A stretch of DNA of 64,000 bases. It comes from Capsicum annuum. Taxonomy: Eukaryota > Streptophyta > Magnoliopsida > Solanales > Solanaceae. Every line of letters begins with the position of its first letter. Position 1 is the first letter of the stretch. Below the pieces are notes generated by a model, which made no database searches, had not been told where the DNA came from, and saw only the letters and a program-made list of their open reading frames with translations. Made by a program: the position numbers and the translations under genes. The stretch covers positions 113,632,907-113,696,906 of the forward strand of contig NC_061120.1 in the NCBI RefSeq assembly GCF_002878395.1. The letters run 5' to 3'. Below are positions 1 to 10,759 of this stretch, one piece after another.

Positions 1-360
1 ACAAAGATAAAAAAGAAAGGTGAGATAGGCTCATGCATTGATACTTAAATTTATGAAGGAACTAGGTCCCTCTTAAGTTTAGTATCATGTACTATTATTT
101 AATATAAGTTTCTAAAAATTGAGTCAAGTGTGGCACATAGTTTCCCCCTTGTCCAAAAAGTTGTAAAACCCCCTTTTCAGCCGATCATCTCAGACATCTG
201 ACCAAATACGTCACTTTACTCTCATCCTTTCAAACCATAATCATTCTACTTCCCCTATATTTAAATATCAAATCTTCTTTCTCTCTTCTTATTTAATCTC
301 AATTCTTATAGCATCAGTTCTCTATTGCTCTAATTCTTCAAATTCTCATTTTAGAAACAT
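1..360. other. AT-rich non-coding stretch at window edge
   Basis: No reading frame of note. The stretch is pyrimidine-rich after about 180, with a TATA-like run near 260, and resembles the leader of the decayed ORF that follows. It probably belongs to the same LTR element as 820-3888. Confidence 0.35.
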
Positions 361-819
361 CCTTTCAAGCAAATTCTTCTACTACGTCTCAATCACCCCT
401 CTTCTATATTAATAAATGAACCCAAAATTCTTGGTCTCTTATCCATCATCTCCTATCAACCCCTATCTCCGTAATCCTTCTATCTAACTCACTCCCTCTT
501 CCCTGCCAAGTGATATAATCCTCTTTATTTTTTAAAAAATGACAAATTTGGCCTCTTCTCATCCCCTGAAGAAGGCCATCAAGGATACATCCATAAAAAC
601 TTTGGTAACTCTTGTTCTTCTTGAGGTACAACACTTATATATTGATAGACCCTATTTTAAACTTGGTTCCCATGAACTTTCAACTGTCCCATAATTTAAA
701 AGTATTGTATCAAAGGAACCTAGTACACAAGTAGTTTAGTAGAGTCCCTCAGTTGATGAGCATATTTCTGATGTTGATTTACCTAATGAGAGAGGAACCT
801 CCTCTAAAATTTTTGTCGT

Positions 820-2550
820 TAGTGAGGTTATGGTTATCCAAGGGTTAACTACTTGAGTAAAGAGTTACCTAGGAACATTGGGACTCCTTTTCTTCTCAAA
901 TGAGATAATTCTCTGGAGTCCTTTGTAACTAGGTGTCAAAATAATAGCCCCTTATAAGTTGAAGAGGAAAATATTAGGGAGAAAATAGGTCCCACAAAGG
1001 CTAAAGAGAAAGATGCTCAAGAATATAGATAGTGATGATAGGCCTGTACATTGGAAAGTTACAAACAATGAGTGTTTACTACCTCGAGACTTCTATCAAA
1101 GTCTACTAAAGTTTATAGGACTCAAGGGAGTGCTTAAAGATTGTTGGAGGTTGCCTTGACAGAGAATAAATGTAACATTAGGAAGAAGTAAATTTAGAAG
1201 AAGAGGTCCATAACTGAGTTTAAAGTTCCCTATGAAGTAGTCGTATTTGTAGAGAAGATGGATGATAATAATAATGAAAAGGAAATTGATTAGGATATTG
1301 CTAAAAGTATAACTGGTCACAGGTTTAAATCCAGGGCTGACACTATGACACCATCGATGAAGCAAGCAAGCAAAAGAATCTTGAATAAGAAGCCTAGGTC
1401 AGTAAGCGAATGTAAATACAAGTGGGATAAGTCTTAATATATATAGGAATTAGGTCCTATCCTCAAATCCTCCAGGCCTTCCAAAGGTTTTGGTGTGCAT
1501 ATTAAGGGACAAGGTCCCAATTCCAAAGTATCTACTTCCAAGCACAAGGTGAAAGATCTTACTAAAGAGAAGAGGCAAGAAGTGCTCAAAACACAATAGG
1601 TATTATAGGGATAAGTGTTTGATCCTAATGTCTCTGGTTTGCCTGAGATAGTGAAGTTGCTAGAAATAGTGAAATTTCAAAATTAGGAATATTTTTTTAG
1701 CCTCATGTTCTAGTTCTTCGTAAGAAAAAAGTTTTTATGTTCTATCATGATCTCACCTTCTTTGAGGATACCTTGCACTTGACCACTCAGGTTTATGATG
1801 TTAACATCACTCTAGATAAATAGCTTCTTGGAGAAACACTTAGTACCAACTCAGGGAATCAGGTCCCCAAAGGATGTATATGGCTCAAAGAAGTTTCTTA
1901 AGTATACTGGTAAACTAAATGGCCTGAACATAAGGAATATGACTAAGAAATCACTCAAAGGTATGTTTCAATTATTGTTTGAATTGGTCAACAAGGCTTT
2001 ACTTCCTTGCATTGAGAGACACACTGCCTTGACTATTTCAAACTTATTCTTCATGGAATCCCTCACCAAGTTCAAGCAAGTCAATTTTTCTGCCATCATG
2101 TCCAAACATTTGCATAAGGTGATGACAATAAAGGATGGTAAGCATGGTTTATCCTATGGATTCCTCTTGAATAATCTTTGCCTACTTTGATGTTCCTTAC
2201 ATCCTAGGGAAGGACAGGTCCTCCAAGAAAATGTTCATACTATCTACCTTAGAGGATAATGAGTGTGTTCCCCAAAAGAGTGGTATGAAGTCCAAATTTA
2301 GGGTGTGGTGGTTGAGTTGATTGATGTGCAAACAAGGTTGACAAGCTAATTAAAAGAGATGACAGGCTGTGGCCCAGAAGGATATTAATGTTTCAAGTTT
2401 AAAGGATGCCCTCCTCAAGGCGAGGAGGAAGGACGTGGTGGAAGTTAGAGTCTTCATTCTGAAAATGAACTGTTGAAGTAAAAGGTTCAAGCATTGGAAA
2501 CTACGGTTGAGGACCTGACTCAAACAACTCTTAAAGAACCGTGCTGCTGA
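820..2550 (+). pseudogene. decayed env-like / 'putative plant transposon protein' ORF
   Basis: The best-preserved piece is an open frame at 1828-2190. It holds the motif series LVNKALLPCIERHT, FFMESLTKF and KVMTIKDGKHGLSYGFLLN, which I recognise from a large family of Solanaceae repeat proteins annotated as putative plant transposon or FLO11-like proteins. Upstream (about 1080-1340) the translation is charged and broken by stops. Downstream (about 2400-2540) it reads as a lysine- and leucine-rich, coiled-coil-like stretch. Stops and frameshifts occur throughout, so this is not a functional gene. Its place just before a polypurine tract and probable LTR suggests the extra 3' ORF of a Sirevirus-type Ty1/copia element. 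That lineage is an inference; gag and pol would lie left of the window. Confidence 0.45.
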
Positions 2551-3082
2551 AAAAGAAAGAATGACTTTCCTTTTCCATCAATTTTCTGGTCCTCCTTTCT
2601 AAGTCCTCCCAACCTGGTCCCTTTTTTGTTCTATGTCTCATTGTTACATGTGTTTCCTAGGACCTTTTTTGTGTTCCCTACTTAGTGGTATTTACCCTGT
2701 TCTCGGTCTTTAATGCTTTTATTATCTACTATATATTATCTTTCATTGTTGATAAATGAATATTGGTGTTTGATGCTATCACCTTTTTGTTATTCCTGCA
2801 AGTGTAGCCTCAATGGCCATGAGTTAACATAGTAGTTTACTTTCTATATGATTTACTATTTTTTCTCTTTGATGATGCCAAAAGGGGAAAGATGAAGTTT
2901 CCATATGTGTTAGTTTTTATTTGTACTTGAATGGAATCATGTTCTATTCGTAGGGGGAACATGAGGAGAATGGGGTGAGAGAATAGGTATGAGAATAGTT
3001 ATGTATCTTAAGGGGAATGTTCATAGGTATTAGTGATGGGGGAGAGGAACCCATGATTAGAGGAATATGGGTTTGTCATCAT
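2551..3082 (+). other. 3' untranslated region of the decayed LTR element
   Basis: Non-coding and T-rich. It contains a phrase around 2873 reading 'gatgatgccaaaagggg' and a second purine-rich run near 2950. Repeated purine tracts ahead of the 3' LTR are typical of Sirevirus-like elements. No gene is seen. Confidence 0.4.
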
Positions 3083-3096
3083 AAAAAAGGGGGAAA
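3083..3096 (+). promoter_or_regulatory. polypurine tract of the left-edge LTR element
   Basis: The run AAAAAAGGGGGAAA is a canonical plus-strand primer immediately before the presumed 3' LTR. Confidence 0.5.
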
Positions 3097-3888
3097 TTAT
3101 TTTTGATGATTGATAAACCATTATAGGTACCTGATCACAATGAAGTTACCGAGTTGATTTTGATGATGAGTTGCAGTTCTTTAGGACAAGGTTCATTGGT
3201 TCTGTGCACTTTGTAGCAAGTCAGCATTACAACTAGAAACTGTACTGGTGGCAGAAGTTGGTGAGAAAGGTGGCAGAGGTGTACTTCAACCAATCAAAAG
3301 TGTCCTAGCTTTTCTTGTCTCATATTTATACATCATGATGCAACAAGAAAACTCTAACTCCTATACACAAAAATATTAATAATCTCTCTTGAATCATATA
3401 ATCAGTAAAACTTCAGTTGCAACAATGACCTGATCAATCAAACTTGTTCCTCATATGTTTTTGTTGTATTTGAGTCTTTGTTTAGTGATCTTTAAAGCTC
3501 AAACCTACTCTCTTGCAAAGTTGTTGTAGGTCATTTCATTATATGTTAATTACTCAATGGTTAGTGGTTAGTCAGCTAGAGTTAGTTGACAGTTAGGGCT
3601 AAAGTTAGCCAATGGTTGAATCAGCTAGAGTTAGTTGGTTCAGTTGATAGCAATAGAGTTATTATGGTGGGGTCTTGTAATAGAGATATAACAAGGTCAT
3701 TTAGTATTCAGAGTTTAATCCATTGAACTGTAGAATCTCTATTTAAGTTATTTGAAGATAATGAAGTGTTTGGAAATCGTACAAGGCAGGTCGTGGTTTT
3801 ACTCCCTTGAGCAAGGTGGTTTTTACGTAAAAATCTTGTGTTCTTTACATTAATCTTTAATTATTGTTTGGTCTTATTACTACAAACA
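3097..3888 (+). repeat. probable 3' LTR (Sirevirus-like copia)
   Basis: The segment follows the polypurine tract. It contains the phrase GCAAGGTGGTTTTTACGTAA near 3813 and ends near CA at 3888. No second LTR lies in the window, so both edges are approximate. A repeat made of AGCTAGAGTTAGTTG occurs twice (about 3576 and 3614). Confidence 0.4.
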
Positions 3889-4309
3889 TTGTTTGGGGAC
3901 CTGGTCCCTAGGATAGTGGGCAACTCATATGTTCCTTTTAAGGATTACTTGCTACTTCACTATAGTTTTACATGGAAGGCTTGGTCTATATTTTTATGCA
4001 TTTTGGATTTCACTTGATAATATCATAAAATTTTAGAGAGCTACTCCAAATTTAGCAAACACAAAATTAACAAGAGACGAAAGAAGTATTGGAGGACAAT
4101 CTCTTATGCATAGTATGGACTATATGATTAGAAAGGTTTAAATAATTCTTTGATAGGAAAAAGGAAAGCATATATATTATAAAAAAATAATGAGAGTGGT
4201 AATAGTTAAACTATATATTTGCAGGTATACTAAATCAAGAAGTGTAGTACCCTTCAAAGGTTCTACAACATACAACTCGATCTCCTATCTGCTACTTTTC
4301 TTACAAATA
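3889..4309. other. non-coding; probably LINE1 3' untranslated region
   Basis: AT-rich, with no ORF. It lies downstream (minus sense) of the LINE1 ORF2 stop region and should hold the LINE 3' UTR. I could not place a clear poly-A tail or target duplication. Confidence 0.35.
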
Positions 4310-5214
4310 GTCTAAAACATTAAAAATATCTTTTGTTTGAAGTGTATTTATACCAAAAGTAATAAAGATCTAAAAAATTTATCTTGGACTTATGGAAATT
4401 GTTCTACTTGTCCTCAAAATATCTCTGATTTCTTTATTTTTATACAGTCCATCATATACATGCTATGACAATCTTCCATCTTTTCTCTTTTCTATTGCAT
4501 TGCCATCACTGTTCCAGAAGTTTAGCACTCCCTTAATATTCCCTAGCTTCAGAGAACATGATCTTTCTCAGGTTGATGAAGATATTCCAAAGCCAATTTA
4601 TCCACTTACAGTGTAAAAAAGATGTTTGATTGTCGCTGCTTGTTCCTTACATATATAACATCTGGAGCATAGTTGGAAACCTTTTTATTCAAATTCTCAT
4701 GAGTCAACACTACTCACTAGACAAAACCCAAGAAAAACACTTCACTTTATAAGACACTTTACTTTCCATATCTTACATAGTCATCCTACCTCTAGGTCCC
4801 TATATCTAGAATTGAGAATGACAGACAATGTCTTTTTGTTGTCTATCTTCCATTATTGTAGTTTCATTTTCCCTGTTAACTTACTAAATTGTTCAACTAT
4901 TGGATAGAATGTTGCTATCCATTTTTATTTCCAAGTTATTTAGGTGTCTTTTGAGATGTAAATTTCAACCCTGTACAATCTATATGTCAACCTTTGGCAT
5001 ACCTTGATAAGTTTTTGGGAGTTCTCCCACTTTGTGTCGCAACTTTTCTGCCAGGCTCCCTATATCTACTACTTCATTAATGGGATATATAAAGATTTTT
5101 TCCTAGTTGATATGTAGTCTTGATACTACTTCAAGCATAATAAATATGACCTACAATATTAATATTTGTTCTTACACTATTTCACAGAAAGACTAGAGCA
5201 TCATCTACATAAAC
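4310..5214 (-). pseudogene. LINE1 ORF2, piece 1: end of RT to zinc-binding C-terminus
   Basis: Read on the minus strand, 5210 to 4310 translates with frameshifts to the second half of a plant LINE ORF2. First comes an RT YVDD-type box (VDDALVF), then HIN-EKIFIYPINEV and LPKTYQGMP, the usual motifs just after the catalytic box. Next is the reverse-transcriptase zinc-binding region with CSRCYICKEQ and HLF. It ends with RWKIVIACI and RNQRYFEDK, the usual LINE C-terminus. At least ten stops or shifts are present. The 5' side (high coordinate) stops abruptly at a truncated gypsy LTR; the missing upstream part of ORF2 resumes at 13047. An L1-type LINE lineage is inferred from motif order. Confidence 0.8.
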
Positions 5215-5754
5215 ATAAACCTATGCATTTCTGCCTAACCTCATCTCATATACCAGTACATTCAAAGTACTGACCGCATAATTTATTTAAGCTATGATGT
5301 CTTATATAATAGGTTTGGATGCTCAGGTTCCTAACTTCGTTTAGATAGCTCATTTTATCAGTGGCAGCAATTGTGATGAGTCCTCATATATCCAAGACCA
5401 ATTATGTCATTTCGGTATTTCCGCATTTCCTTTTAGTTAGTTCAGTTTGGAGTTAGTTGGGGCCTATTCTATCAACTCTTTTCACTCATTTTAGAGGCTT
5501 TCAGACATGCAGCCAGTTGGTTTTATCAAATGTTTTCATTCATTCAGACATATTTTGATACGTATTTTAGTATCCATTCCTACATTACTTATTAGTATTT
5601 AAACCTTATGGAATTGATAGTTTACTTCTGTACATATGTATATACTTGTTTTATTCAGTTCTCACAATAGGTACTAGCTCATGGGTTAGCTTATGGTCAC
5701 TTATGATCGTAAGCACCATTGTCGCGACTAAGGGGTAGTCTAAGTGTGTGATAA
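5215..5754 (+). repeat. G1 5' LTR, truncated (last ~540 bp only)
   Basis: Matches the 3' LTR from 12491 to 13046, including the shared phrases AGTACATTCAAAGTACT and TTTGGATGCTCAG and the end region AAGCACCATTGTC. The first 1731 bases of the LTR are missing. The terminal CA is mutated (the end reads near GTGATAAA). Because promoter sequence lies in the missing part, this copy should be transcriptionally dead. Confidence 0.85.
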
Positions 5755-5757
5755 ATC

Positions 5758-5776
5758 TTGGTATCAGAGCCTAAGG
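5758..5776 (+). promoter_or_regulatory. G1 primer-binding site (tRNA-iMet)
   Basis: TTGGTATCAGAGCCTAAGG begins a few bases after the LTR end. TGGTATCAGAGC is complementary to the 3' end of plant initiator methionine tRNA, the usual primer of these elements. Confidence 0.85.
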
Positions 5777-5830
5777 TTTTACAATGTCCTAGGGAGTCTG
5801 AAAGTAATGTTGAGTAGAGTCCTATGCATA

Positions 5831-5850
5831 AGTGTGAAGCGCTCCATACT
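5831..5850 (+). other. G1 leader hairpin with palindromic loop
   Basis: AGTGTG and CATACT pair (one G-T wobble) around the 8-base loop AAGCGCTC, which contains the palindrome AGCGCT. It lies 73 bases after the primer site. Equivalent hairpins occur in G2, G3, G4 and G5; see findings. Confidence 0.6.
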
Positions 5851-5975
5851 TATGGACAAAAGGCTACAAGATGTTTTAGGAAACATTTCCCATATTTCAT
5901 TATTCATGTCATGTAACTGAGTATGAGCTCTATTTAAACTCTCTTTCTAATACATTTTTTATTCTATTATAGAAA

Positions 5976-7140
5976 ATCCCTCCCAGAAAGAATAACAAAA
6001 GAAGAAAAGGAACCAGCCCGTACCACCATTTATTTAGGAAGATCCCATCAATAAGCACGTCTCTCATGCCAAGTTCAGCGCTGTATTCACTACCTTAGCT
6101 CACTGAGTAGCTGCCCAGAACATTCATCAGGTTGTTGCCCCATCTAATCCAGTGGCTAAGATAGTTGCAGCTAAGATTCGGGACTTTACCCAAATGAACC
6201 CTCCTTTGTTTTTGGGATACAAGTTTAAGAAGAAACCGTAGGACTTTTTTGATATGGTTTAGAAGGTGACTAATATCATGGTTGTCACTTCAAGTGAGAG
6301 TTCATAGTTGGCTACATACCAGTTACAGGATATGGATCAAACTTGGTATAAGCAGTGAAGAGGTGATAGGGGTGATGAGGCAAGCCCTGCAGAGTGGGCG
6401 GAGTTTACCATGACATTCCTAATTAGGTTTTTTCCTTTAGAGTTGAGGGAAGATAAGGTGCAGGAGTTCATTAATTTATAACCAGGGTAGTATGAGTGTG
6501 AAGGAGTATTTGCTTAAGTTTACTCAATTGGCGAGGTATGCATCTTCGATGGTGGTTGATAATAGGTCTAGAATGAGTAAGTTCATTTCTGGTCTATCTG
6601 ATAGTATGGTCAAGGAGTGTAGAAATGCTATGTTGATTAAGGAGATGGACATATCTAGGCTTATGGTCCATGCACAACAAGTTGAGGAGTAGAAGTATAT
6701 GGAGAAAGAGAGAGAGAATAAGATGGCCAAAATAGGTAGCTTTAATTTTTCTTAGCCTAAGTCAAAGGGTAGTAACCGTTCTCAATTCTATCAGAAGTTT
6801 TCAGCCACAACTTTATTTTTAGCTAGTGCACCAATACCAAAGTTTAGGAATAACAGCCGGGATAAGGCTCCAGGCTCTAAGCCCTAAGGTAGTGTAAACA
6901 ACAGTCATGCTAATACCTTTTGCCCAAAATATGGTAGGAATCATCAGGGTGTGTGTAGAGCCGACAGTGATGTGTGTTTTGGGTATGGCAAGCCAAGCCA
7001 CAGAGTAAGATATTGCCCAAAAAGTGGTCAATAGGGTCAATCTACTCGTCCTCTAGTTTCATTCGATCTCCTGACTAAGTAGGGTGTCGGATCCAATGAA
7101 ACCAGTGCTCAGTTCCAAAATAGATTATATGTACTTTAAT
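5976..7140 (+). pseudogene. G1 gag (capsid/nucleocapsid), broken
   Basis: Frame-shifted translation gives the Tekay-type gag: KIRDFTQMNPP, RFFPLELRED, SMSVKEYLLKFTQLARYAS (open frame 6492-6692) and SRMSKFISGLSDSMVKEC. The start codon is lost: the position matching the G2 start ATG reads ATC at 5976-5978. The nucleocapsid zinc knuckle at 6975-7016 reads CFGYGKPSHRVRYC, so the second cysteine of CX2CX4HX4C is tyrosine. Gag normally packages the element RNA; this copy cannot. There are several stop codons. Confidence 0.85.
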
Positions 7141-7149
7141 CCCATCATG

Positions 7150-7577
7150 ATTAGGAAAACTCTCCTAATGTGTTTACGAGTACGTTACAGTTCTTTCATC
7201 TTTATATTTACGCTTTGTTAGATTTTGGAGCTTCATTTTCTTTTGTAACCCCTTATATAGCTGTCGATTTCAGTATCAGTCCTAAATATTTAGCAGAACC
7301 CTTCTCAGTGTTTACTCTAGTAGGTGTCTTTATTATAGCTAGGAAGGTATATAGGAACTGCCCGATCACAATATCCAAGAAAGTCACCTCAGTTGGCCTT
7401 GTAGAGTTAGAGATGACTGATTTTGATGTCATTCTCGGCATAGATTGGCTTCACTTATGTTATGACTTAGTTGATTGTAGAAATAAAGCCATCCAATTTC
7501 AGTTTCCTAATGAACCAGTTATTGAATTGAAGGGTAGTACTTCAGCGCTTAGGGGTCAGATTGTGTCATATTATTGA
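7150..7577 (+). pseudogene. G1 aspartic protease
   Basis: The frame 7170-7577 is 135 codons long without a stop. It shows the active-site stretch ALLDFGASFSFVTP (Asp codon 7221-7223) and then the conserved ELEMTDFDVILGIDWL and the FQFPNEP region ahead of RT. The residue after the catalytic Asp is Phe where Ser, Thr or Pro is usual, so activity is doubtful. In a live element this enzyme processes the Gag-Pol polyprotein. The domain is fused to pol without its own start codon. Confidence 0.8.
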
Positions 7578-7639
7578 GCGAGAAAGATAATATCTAAGGG
7601 GTTAATGCACCATCTCATTTGAGTCAAAGATTCTAGTTT

Positions 7640-8450
7640 TGAGACCCTAGGTCTCTAGTGAGTTTCATTAGTAAGGGAATTTCTAGATATGTTCCCTGAA
7701 GATCTTCCCAGAGTTTCTCCCGAAAGGGAAATTGACTCCGAAATAGATCTTTTTCCAAGTACCCATCCTATCTCTATTTTGACCTAAAAAATGGCTCCAT
7801 CTAAGCTAAAAGAGTTAAAAGAATAGTTGAAAGATCTCTTAGATAAGGGATTCATTAGGCCCAGTGTTTCCCCATGGGGTGCTCCAGTCCTTTTCGTATG
7901 TAAGAAAGATGATTCTGTCAAATATGCATCGACTACCATCAGTTAAACAAAGTCACAGTCAAAAATAAGTATCCACTCCCCAAGATTGATGAATTGTTTA
8001 AAAAACTTCAAGGTGCCAGTTATTTCTCTAAGATAAACCTCAGATTTGACTATTATCAGCTCAGAGTCAGAGAATATAACATTTCAAAAGTAGCTTTCAA
8101 AACTAAGAATGGCCTAGCAGCTTTTATTGACTTGATGAACAGATTATTCAAGCAATACTTGGACATGTTCGTCATCGTATTCATTGATGATATTCTTGTC
8201 TACTCCCATAGTGAATATAATCATGTAGACCACCTAAGAATTGTACTGAAGACTCTTAGAGCCCGTCAGTATTTCACCAGATTTAGTAAGTGCGAGTTTT
8301 GGCTAAGATCAATAGCTTTTCTTGGCCATATTATTTTTTGTGATGGCATTAGAGTTGACCTTCAAAAGACCAAAGAAGTGAGAAACTGGCTCAGACCTAT
8401 TTCTCCATAATATATCAAGAGTTTCTTAGGATTGGCTGGCTATTATCAAT
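7640..8450 (+). pseudogene. G1 reverse transcriptase with internal deletion
   Basis: Contains the start motifs [20 protein letters not shown], then a frameshift, then frame 7994-8410 with [13 protein letters not shown] and the catalytic box [10 protein letters not shown] (Asp-Asp codons 8186-8191). Between AFKTKNG and AAFIDLMN about 15 residues are missing, including the usual 'FGLTNAP' segment; the loss is in frame and centred near 8115. That segment contacts template and primer, so the enzyme is dead even though the Asp pair remains. Several further stops are present. Confidence 0.85.
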
Positions 8451-8469
8451 GGTTTATTGAAGGGTTTTC

Positions 8470-9000
8470 GTCTATTGCATCCCCATGTCTTGATTGACTT
8501 AGAAGAAAGTCAAGTTTCTGTAGTCAGATTCTTGTGAAAAGAGTTTCCAAGAATTGAAGACTCGACTCACTTCAGCCCCAGTCTTGACTTTGCCAGATAG
8601 TTTAGATGAGTTTGTTATTCGTTGTAATGCTTCTAGAGTTAGTCTTGGTTATCTGTTAATGTAGAAAGATAAGGTCATAGCCTATGCCTCTAGACAGCTT
8701 AATCCTCATAAAAAGAATTACCCTACCCATGATCTTTAGTTAGTCGTTGTTTTGTTTGCCTTAAAAACTTGGAGGCATTATTTGTATGGGGTTTATGTTG
8801 ATGTGTTCATGGATCATAAAAGTTTGCAGTGCGTGTTCCCACAGAAAGATTGAAATCTTTGTCAGAGAAGGTGGTTAAAATTGTTGAAAGATTATGATAT
8901 GAGTGTGTTGTATTATCTGGGAAGGCCAATGTAAAGGAAGATGCCCTTAGTAGATTGTCTATAGTAGTGTTTCTCATATTGAGGATGATAAGAAGATGTT
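8470..9000 (+). pseudogene. G1 RNase H, broken
   Basis: Translates in pieces as [35 protein letters not shown] and KDYDMSVLY. The first catalytic Asp of the DEDD set is Asn (AAT at 8626-8628) and the domain has stops. It would degrade the RNA strand of the RNA-DNA hybrid during reverse transcription. Confidence 0.8.
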
Positions 9001-9179
9001 AGTTCAGGAGGTTCATCAGCTTGCTATATTAGGTGTTCAGTTGGTTGATTTAGCTGAAGGTAGTGTATGGGTTCAGAATAGGTTAGAATCTTCTTTGGTT
9101 GCCGAAGTGAAGGAGAAGCAAGTGATCCCAATTTAGTTAAGTTAAAGGAATCAATTAGATATTAGAAGGTAGAGGTTTT

Positions 9180-10110
9180 CTCCCAAGGGGGAGATGGTGT
9201 GTTGTGATGTCAAAATAGACTGTGTGTGCCATGTGTAGATGGTTTGAGATAGCGAATCCTTACAGAAGTGCATGGTGTGCACTATTCACCTAGGAGACAC
9301 AAAAATGTACTGTGATTTGTGGGAAATATATTGGTGGAGTGGGATAAAGAGGGATATTATTGAGTTTGTAGCTAAGTTTTCTAACTGTCAGCAGGTTAAG
9401 GTTGAAAACCAGAGGCCTAGTAGTACAATCAGGAGTTCAACATTTCTACTTCAAAATGGGAAGAGGTGAACATGGATTTTGTGATGGGTTTGCGATGTTC
9501 ACACCGTTAGCATGATTCGATATGTGTCATTGTAGATAGAATGACAAAACCAGCCCATTTCTTGCTAGTTCATACTTCTTATTCACCCTTAGGAGTATGC
9601 CAAGCTCTATAATAAAGAGTTGGTTAGGTTGCATGGAGTCCCGTTTTCCATTAATTTAAATAGAGGTACACAGTTTAACTCTCAATTTTGGAAGGCTTTT
9701 CAGAAGGATCTTGGTACGCAAGTTTTTCTTAGTACAACTTTTCATCCTTAAATAGATGGTCAGGCAGAGAGGACTATTCAAACCTTAGAGGACCTATTAA
9801 GAGCATGTGTTATTGATTCTAAAGAAAGTTGGGATGATCACCTGTCTTTGATCGAGGTTACCTATAACAATAGTTGTTACTACAGTATTCAGATGGCTTC
9901 ATTTGAGGCTCTCTATGGGAGGAGATGTAAATCTCCTATTAGTTGGTTTGAGGCAGGTGTGTCAACTTTGGTCGAACCAGATTCAGTGTTTGATGAGATA
10001 GAGAAGGTTCAATTGATCAAGGAGAGGCTTAAGACAACCCAAAGTCATCAGAAATCTTATGTAGATATGAGAATAAGAGACCTTGAGTTTGAGGTTGGGA
10101 TTTGGTATAT
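9180..10110 (+). pseudogene. G1 integrase zinc-binding and catalytic core, broken
   Basis: The N-terminal zinc finger is frame-shifted, but its CX2C half survives in the frame 9272-9469. The core shows NMDFVMGL (first Asp), a damaged second site reading NLNRGTQF (Asp to Asn), and the third acid in IDGQAERTIQTLED. The frame 9848-10114 carries the post-core sequence ALYGRRCKSPISWFEAG. Without the second Asp it cannot catalyse integration. Confidence 0.8.
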
Positions 10111-10623
10111 TTGAAAATCTCACCCATGAAAGGGGTGAAAAGATTTTTCAAGAAGGGGAAGCTTAGTTCCAGATATGTTGGCTCTTACAGAATTTTTAGT
10201 CATTTTGGGAAGGTAGCTTACGAGCTTGAGTTTCCTATATATTTGGCATCAATGCATCCTGTGTTTCATGTTTCCTTATTAAAGAAGTGTATTGGTGATA
10301 CAGTTGTTGTAGTTCTTTTTGAAAGCATAGATGTTCAGGATAGCCTTTCTCATGAAAAAATCCCAGTAGAGATCCTTGATCGTCAAATTAGTAGACTAAG
10401 GAACAAAGAAGTTCCCTTGGTCAAAGTTCTTTGGCAGAATCAGTCTGTTGAGGGAGCCACTTGGGAAGTAGAAGTAATATGTGTATCAAGTACCCTTATC
10501 TTTTCTCTACAAACTCAGACTCAACTTAAGGTAACAGTTATTCTTAGATTGACTCTTCTCCATTCTCAGTCCCAACTATATAATTATTCTCATGTCATTG
10601 CATGCATTCACGAATTATTCTAG
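10102..10623 (+). pseudogene. G1 integrase C-terminus with chromodomain-like tail
   Basis: A 173-codon open frame overlapping the previous one by a frameshift. It has the GKLSSRYVGSYRI and HPVFHVSLLKKCIGD segments of chromoviral integrases. It ends in a chromodomain-like module (VEILDRQ, LRNKEVPLVKVLW, EGATWEVE), which in this clade steers insertion toward particular chromatin. The last ~40 codons run past the normal end into the untranslated region. Confidence 0.8.
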
Positions 10624-10746
10624 TTCATCTACCATGTTTTAGAATCAGTCATGTAATCATGATTTTAGTTATGCATGTCCAGTATATGATCTTAGTTTCC
10701 ATAGTATTCTCAACTGAATCAGTCTCATTCGAGAATGAATATTCCC

Positions 10747-10759
10747 AAAGGGGAGATAT
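10747..10759 (+). promoter_or_regulatory. G1 polypurine tract
   Basis: AAAGGGGAGATAT lies directly before the TG of the 3' LTR; it is the plus-strand primer site. Confidence 0.8.

Noticed and set aside
1096..1365. Minus-strand frame of 89 codons
   Set aside because: Antisense to the decayed transposon ORF, leucine- and isoleucine-rich by composition, with no matching domain.
5190..5214. YVDD box read as a copia reverse transcriptase
   Set aside because: The following residues (YPINEV, LPKTYQGMP, then a zinc-binding end) are LINE ORF2, not copia.
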